Assembly: GCF_029871205.1 (NCBI RefSeq)
Contig: NZ_SSOJ01000080.1
Coordinates: 1-64,000 of the forward strand
Source of the DNA: Pseudomonas sp. BN417
GTDB taxonomy: Bacteria > Pseudomonadota > Gammaproteobacteria > Pseudomonadales > Pseudomonadaceae
Reading direction: 5' to 3'
DNA: 64,000 nucleotides
Shown here: piece after piece, positions 63,593-64,000 of the stretch
How positions within the stretch are numbered: the first letter of the stretch is position 1
Layout of the letters: each line of letters starts with the position of its first letter
The notes under the pieces: generated by a model
Database searches by the model: none
Seen by the model: the letters and a program-made list of their open reading frames with translations, nothing else
What the model was told of the DNA's origin: nothing
Position numbers and translations under genes: made by a program

Positions 63593-64000
63593 TCAGGTCT
63601 CGATCAGGTGTTTCAGCGGGTGGTAGTTGGCCTTGAGCTTGCCGGCCGACTCGAGGATGGCCGTCTCGATGGCGGCCAGGTGGAAGCAGGTCAACTCGAT
63701 GGCGGCGTTCTGGTTGCCGGCCTCGATGAACTCGATCAGGCGCAGGTGCTCGTCATCGCGGCAGGCGTCGTGGCGTTCGTCGTCCAGGGCGGCGACGTAA
63801 AGCGAGGCGCGGGAGATCAGCTTGCGGAACCAGTCCAGCAGCACCGGGTTGTTCAGCGCCTCGGCCAGCTTGATATGGAAGTCACCGAGCAAGTAGATCA
63901 GCCGCTCGTGGTCATGGTTACGCCGCGCCTCTTCCTCCAGCAGCAGGTGATCGCGCATATCCCGCATGGCCGCGCTGTCCCGCCGTCGGCAGAGTTCGGT
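63593..64000 (-). CDS. GntR-family regulator with FCD domain (truncated at window edge)
   Basis: The last 135 residues of a transcription regulator; the reading frame is open to the end of the window, so the start and the N-terminal winged helix are outside. The visible part is an all-helical FCD ligand-binding domain, with HDHERLIYLLGDFHIKLAEA and the C-terminal CFHLAAIETAI supplying metal-binding histidines typical of the family. It is adjacent to the racemase gene and likely controls it. The effector is unknown. Confidence 0.85.
   Translation of the reverse strand, partial: TELCRRRDSAAMRDMRDHLLLEEEARRNHDHERLIYLLGDFHIKLAEALNNPVLLDWFRKLISRASLYVAALDDERHDACRDDEHLRLIEFIEAGNQNAAIELTCFHLAAIETAILESAGKLKANYHPLKHLIET

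Overview
The window is chromosomal DNA from a GC-rich gammaproteobacterium, almost certainly a Pseudomonas. The evidence is Vfr, RmcA, an Agt-type transporter with its two-component system, AmgK/MurU cell-wall recycling, and a gene order that, from memory, matches P. aeruginosa PAO1 (about PA0575 to PA0668, read backwards) nearly gene for gene. The main differences I see are that trpE and trpG are adjacent here (in PAO1 the R/F-pyocin cluster separates them), that an extra binding-protein gene I remember beside the agt genes is absent, and that synteny ends after the tRNA near 62.6 kb. I see no insertion sequence, prophage, CRISPR array or plasmid gene. It is a core-genome window.

Layout. 1-5.5 kb: an rRNA operon on the minus strand (16S, tRNA-Ile, tRNA-Ala, 23S; 5S lies outside the window) behind three tandem promoters. 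5.5-11 kb: tyrS, an M23 peptidoglycan peptidase, anmK, erpA, argC. 11-19.8 kb: HemJ-like protein, nitronate monooxygenase, a DUF805/zinc-ribbon protein, an SDR, a Ycf46-like AAA+ ATPase, a HIT protein, coq7, speD, an OsmC protein and vfr. 19.8-25.4 kb: rpe-gph-trpE-trpG-trpD-trpC, one colinear minus-strand run. 25.5-33.2 kb: an ABC uptake system for polyamine/omega-amino-acid type substrates, followed by its likely AgtSR two-component system.

33.3-44.6 kb: a DUF3530 protein and djlA-murU-amgK, then the lptD-surA-pdxA-ksgA-apaG-apaH-glpE run. 44.6-50.3 kb: the prkA-yeaH-ycgB stress module and a DUF4136 protein. 50.3-58.7 kb: cca, folK, folB, plsY, tsaD and the macromolecular-synthesis operon rpsU-dnaG-rpoD. 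58.7-64 kb: rmcA (periplasmic sensor, PAS, GGDEF, EAL), a CAU tRNA best read as tRNA-Ile2, palindromic repeats, an Asp/Glu/hydantoin racemase and a truncated GntR/FCD regulator.

Functional threads. Envelope: MepM-like peptidase, AnmK, AmgK, MurU, LptD, SurA, PlsY. Amino-acid synthesis: argC and the trp genes, with a candidate Trp leader peptide in frame with the end of gph. Environmental sensing: AgtS and RmcA both carry a periplasmic amino-acid-binding-type domain. No clear undescribed system is present. The best leads are the gph/trpE leader overlap, the empty pyocin site, a pilin-helix-like tail on the DUF805 protein, and several structured intergenic elements.
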